The notes under the pieces were generated by a model. It ran no database searches and had not been told where the DNA came from. It worked only from the letters and a program-made list of their open reading frames with translations. Shown here piece after piece: positions 61,660-63,802 of a stretch of 63,802 bases of DNA. Source of the stretch: Oscillospiraceae bacterium (lineage in GTDB: Bacteria > Bacillota > Clostridia > Oscillospirales > CAG-382); the NCBI GenBank assembly GCA_015063785.1, contig SVTM01000011.1, forward strand, positions 1 to 63,802, read 5' to 3'. A program made the translations under genes and the position numbers. Every line of letters begins with the position of its first letter. Positions within the stretch are counted from its first letter, which is position 1.

Positions 61660-61737
61660 GGCGTCCTCCTGTGTATAGGTTAAATTGATTATATCACATG
61701 AATAATCAAATAAACATTGCTTTTTTCGCATATATCA

Positions 61738-61766
61738 TTGACAAAATAACACAAATGTGTTATTCT
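61738..61766 (+). promoter_or_regulatory. Promoter of the AraC-type gene with overlapping dyad
   Basis: TTGACA (61738-61743), 17-base spacer, TATTCT (61761-61766). A perfect 9-2-9 dyad AATAACACA-AA-TGTGTTATT (61745-61764) fills the spacer, a good place for autorepression. The divergent GH127 gene has TATAAT at 61688-61693 but only a poor -35, as in activator-dependent promoters. Confidence 0.6.
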
Positions 61767-61781
61767 TTCCACGGTGATGTT

Positions 61782-62546
61782 ATGAAAGGCATAGATCTTG
61801 ACAAAAATATCGAATACAAACACGCCTCGTTGCGCTATTTTTCTGAAAACGAGCATCATATAACCCGCCGTATCAAAGAAAACGTTCTTGTGATGGTTTT
61901 TGACGGGATCCTGCGTTTTTCTGAGGATGGTGTGCCCTACGAGGTGCGGGCGGGGGAGTATCAGATACAAAAAAGCAACTGCTATCAAACGGGCGAGAGG
62001 GCAAGTGACAAGCCAAAATATCTTTACGTTCATTTCGATGCTCAAATGACAGACAGGGAAGAAGCGCTTCCTTTCAGAGGGACTTTTGATTACAAAGAAG
62101 CAAAAAACCTGATGGAAAGGCTGAATCGTCTTTCGTACGAGGGCGGAAGCTACACCGAAAAAACGATGGTGTTTTTTGAAATATTGCTTTTGCTTTGCAA
62201 GAAAAAAGAAAAGCTTTCGTCGGCAAGGCAGATGGTAGAATTTGTTGACAAAAGCGACGGAAAGGATATATCGCTCGAGGGACTTTGCGAATATTTTCAT
62301 TTCAGCAAAAACCACGTGATAAACGTGATAAAAAAAGAAACGGGAATGACACCCGTAAAGTATATAAACAGTGTAAAGCTTAAGCGCGCACGCTATCTTT
62401 TGGAGGCGACGTCTGACGGCGTTGAAAATATTTCCATATCCTGCGGTTTTTCGGATTATTCGCATTTCTACAAGCTTTTTTGCCGCGAAACCGGCATGTC
62501 ACCCACAGAATGGCGCAGCCGCAAGCAAGCAGAGCCTGTGTCGTGA
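61782..62546 (+). CDS. AraC-family transcriptional regulator
   Basis: A 254-residue regulator. The N-terminal cupin domain (about 15-110) senses a sugar (LVMVFDGILRF, YEVRAGEYQIQKSN, then YLYVHFDAQM). The C-terminal domain (about 150-250) has two helix-turn-helix motifs: ISLEGLCEYFHFSKNHVINVIKKETG and NISISCGFSDYSHFYKLFCRETG. The ATG at 61782 lies about 10 bases after the predicted transcript start; an in-frame ATG at 61698 lies upstream of the promoter and is unlikely. Divergent from the GH127 gene, its probable target. Terminator follows. Confidence 0.85.
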   Translation: MKGIDLDKNIEYKHASLRYFSENEHHITRRIKENVLVMVFDGILRFSEDGVPYEVRAGEYQIQKSNCYQTGERASDKPKYLYVHFDAQMTDREEALPFRGTFDYKEAKNLMERLNRLSYEGGSYTEKTMVFFEILLLLCKKKEKLSSARQMVEFVDKSDGKDISLEGLCEYFHFSKNHVINVIKKETGMTPVKYINSVKLKRARYLLEATSDGVENISISCGFSDYSHFYKLFCRETGMSPTEWRSRKQAEPVS

Positions 62547-62554
62547 TATGCAAA

Positions 62555-62584
62555 AAAGCATTTGCAATTGCAAATGCTTTTTTG
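62555..62584 (+). terminator. Terminator of the AraC-type gene
   Basis: Perfect stem AAAAGCATTTGCA / TGCAAATGCTTTT with almost no loop, followed by T-rich sequence. Confidence 0.8.
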
Positions 62585-62612
62585 GAATGTCGTTGTTTTT
62601 TGAGTTTGATTA

Positions 62613-63182
62613 TTATTTGTCAAAAAGAGACTTTCTTTTGCCGAAATAAATGCAGTTCAAAGAAATCATAATAGCGGATACAACGATCGATGTAACCGAG
62701 TCTGCGATAAATTCGCCGAGCATGGATGACACAACGATGGTGTATATCAATCCGGTAGCCGCAACGGCGCCGTAAAGGATGTATACACAGGTAGGAGCGT
62801 TGGATTTATAACCCGAAAGTCTGAATCTGGTATAAATGCCAAAAATGCCGAGAGCGATAAGTACAATGCCGAAAATGATATCGACTGCTTTTAATCCTCC
62901 GAATACAGAATAAACCAGTTCACTCATGCCTTCACCGGAAGTCATATCGTAGATTGTTCCTGTCAGATACAGGAAACCTTGGACGATATTCACAACTGCT
63001 CCGGCAAATAGACCGAAATAGATAAGGAACTTAAACCATTTCATCGGGTATTTAACTTCTTCGATAACGGGAATCGAGTTCTGGGGAGTCGGTGTTTCTC
63101 CGTCTGTACTTGCGCCGCATTTGGGGCAGAATTTAAGATTTTCGTCGGGCAATGGAGCCCCGCAGGAACCGCAGAAAGCCAT
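62613..63182 (-). CDS. Zinc-ribbon membrane protein
   Basis: A 189-residue protein with an N-terminal zinc ribbon (MAFCGSCGAPLPDENLKFCPKCG, residues 1-23), a Pro/Thr-rich linker, then about four membrane helices (about 48-180). The same plan as the proteins at 3618-4805, here as a single gene. AAGGAGG precedes the ATG. No function can be assigned. Confidence 0.75.
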   Translation of the reverse strand: MAFCGSCGAPLPDENLKFCPKCGASTDGETPTPQNSIPVIEEVKYPMKWFKFLIYFGLFAGAVVNIVQGFLYLTGTIYDMTSGEGMSELVYSVFGGLKAVDIIFGIVLIALGIFGIYTRFRLSGYKSNAPTCVYILYGAVAATGLIYTIVVSSMLGEFIADSVTSIVVSAIMISLNCIYFGKRKSLFDK

Positions 63183-63236
63183 AATAGATCCTCCTTGATA
63201 TATGTTTTTTGTAGCACTGTTGTGTGCTATGTTTCT

Positions 63237-63265
63237 ATTTTATCACTGATGTCGCTTTTTGTCAA
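63237..63265 (-). promoter_or_regulatory. Promoter of the zinc-ribbon gene
   Basis: Minus strand TTGACA (63260-63265), 17-base spacer, TAAAAT (63237-63242). The leader has a small TAGCAC / GTGCTA hairpin. Confidence 0.7.
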
Positions 63266-63473
63266 CAGAAAAAGAAAAAGCAGACACACAAAAGTATATC
63301 TGCCGTGTTTGTTACAAAAAGTGAAAACGAAAGTTTTGATCAAACTTTTTCAAAAGTTTGCAGTTTCCAAAGGCGGCGCCTTTGGTCGCTCTCCGCAGAG
63401 AGCGAAATTCCATTTTCTTTTATTCCCCCTGATTGCAAAACAAAAAGGACACCATTCGGTGTCCTTTTGTTTG
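63266..63473. other. Non-coding hairpin-rich stretch
   Basis: No gene seen. It contains AAGGCGGCGCCTTT and CGCTCTCCGCAGAGAGCG hairpins and a terminator-like stem AAAAGGACACC / GGTGTCCTTTT (63442-63468). The word AGCAGACACACAAAAGT (about 63280) recurs at about 63624, so it belongs to the same repeat family as the next entries. Confidence 0.5.
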
Positions 63474-63620
63474 GGTGCGGATGATGGGACAAGGCTTGCC
63501 TACGGCAATCCTTACTGCTCGCAAGGGGCTTGCTCGCACCTTTTGACTAAAAACAGCCGTTCAGGCTATTTTTTTAACGTCAAAAGCCCGCTTCGGCTTC
63601 AAGTCCCCTCGGCAAAAGAA
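63474..63620. repeat. Direct repeat, copy 1
   Basis: 147 bases beginning GGTGCGGATGATGGGAC, rich in small hairpins (GGCTTGCC / GGCAATCC-like, GCCCGCTTCGGCTTC). By my count it differs from copy 2 at 4 of 147 positions. It starts directly after a terminator-like stem. The first 17 bases look like the complement of a tRNA 3' end (T-arm plus acceptor plus CCA). Confidence 0.8.
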
Positions 63621-63655
63621 AAAAGCAGACACACAAAAGTGTATCTGCTTTTTCT

Positions 63656-63802
63656 GGTGCGGATGATGGGACAAGGCTTGCCTGCGGCAATCCTTACTGC
63701 TCGCAAGGGGCTTGCTCGCACCTTTTGACTAAAAACAGCCGTTCAGGCTGTTTTTTTAACGTCAAAAGCCCGCTTCGGCTTCAAGTCCCTTCAGCAAAAG
63801 AA
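63656..63802. repeat. Direct repeat, copy 2, running to the window end
   Basis: Second copy, starting 182 bases after the first and also right after a hairpin (AGCAGACACAC / GTGTATCTGCT). It is cut by the window edge, so its full length and the number of further copies are unknown. Confidence 0.8.

Noticed and set aside
60244..61683. 479-codon open frame on the plus strand
   Set aside because: Antisense to the GH127 enzyme, whose active-site residues are clear; the plus frame shows no domain.
63195..63728. 177-codon plus-strand frame
   Set aside because: It crosses terminators and the direct repeats; the GADDGTR-like stretch is the known false translation of a tRNA end.
63474..63802. CRISPR array or tRNA gene
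   Set aside because: Only two long copies with no short spacers, so not CRISPR; only about 17 bases match a tRNA end and no cloverleaf can be folded, so not a tRNA.

Overview
The window looks like chromosome from an anaerobic, spore-forming, Gram-positive clostridial bacterium, probably an uncultured gut Eubacteriales lineage. The evidence is spoIVA (47001-48479), two CotF-like spore coat genes (28088-28526), an S-layer-homology surface protein, a SAM-I riboswitch on metK, a Trp-type T-box on trpB, and many near-consensus vegetative promoters (TTGACA, 16-18 nt spacer, TATAAT). I see no phage structural genes, transposases, rRNA, intact tRNA or CRISPR array. No species can be named from sequence alone.

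Layout. 0.2-2.7 kb (minus): ECF sigma factor, anti-sigma-like membrane protein, a barstar-like gene with an in-frame stop, and a secreted protein. 2.9-4.8 kb (plus): three zinc-ribbon proteins. 4.9-8.0 kb: an SLC13-type permease and an Na/phosphate symporter with a PhoU tail. 8.3-25 kb: carbohydrate use, with WYL and AraC regulators, two sugar isomerase/Gfo-Idh-MocA operons, a sialidase-fold protein, an SGNH hydrolase, a nucleoside hydrolase, a recent tandem pair of GH39-like glycosidases, a CuAO-domain parvulin foldase, an NPCBM surface protein behind a possible attenuator, and an unclassified hydrolase. 25-28.5 kb: MsmK-type ATPase, metK, coat genes. 28.8-41.2 kb: S-layer protein; an XRE repressor divergent from an ABC exporter - DUF1854 - ABC exporter operon; asnB; a third Gfo/Idh/MocA oxidoreductase; a Wzz/BY-kinase pair. 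41.3-46.9 kb (minus): MATE pump and an SH3/M23 plus WG-repeat pair behind a promoter carrying a LexA-like box. 47-63.2 kb: spoIVA, several glycan-acting enzymes (ribulokinase, a beta-propeller glycosidase, GH42-like, GH127), an EamA transporter, PnuC with a structured leader, T-box trpB, a divergent AraC regulator and one more zinc-ribbon membrane protein. 63.3-63.8 kb: non-coding repeats.

How it fits together. Much of the window is an inventory for taking apart plant or host glycans: pentoses enter through ribulokinase, and arabinofuranosides and xylosides would be released by the GH127, GH39 and GH43/32-like enzymes. Most of these lack signal peptides, which suggests oligosaccharides are imported and cut in the cytoplasm. 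The MsmK ATPase could energise several importers encoded elsewhere. Local regulators (AraC, WYL) sit beside their likely targets.

Most unusual parts: the ABC-DUF1854-ABC operon, in which both exporters carry an extra N-terminal domain and zinc ribbon; the GH39 tandem pair, which differs right beside both catalytic glutamates; two structured leaders of unassigned class (upstream of 22150-22860 and of pnuC); and the LexA-like box inside the promoter of the SH3/M23 gene.
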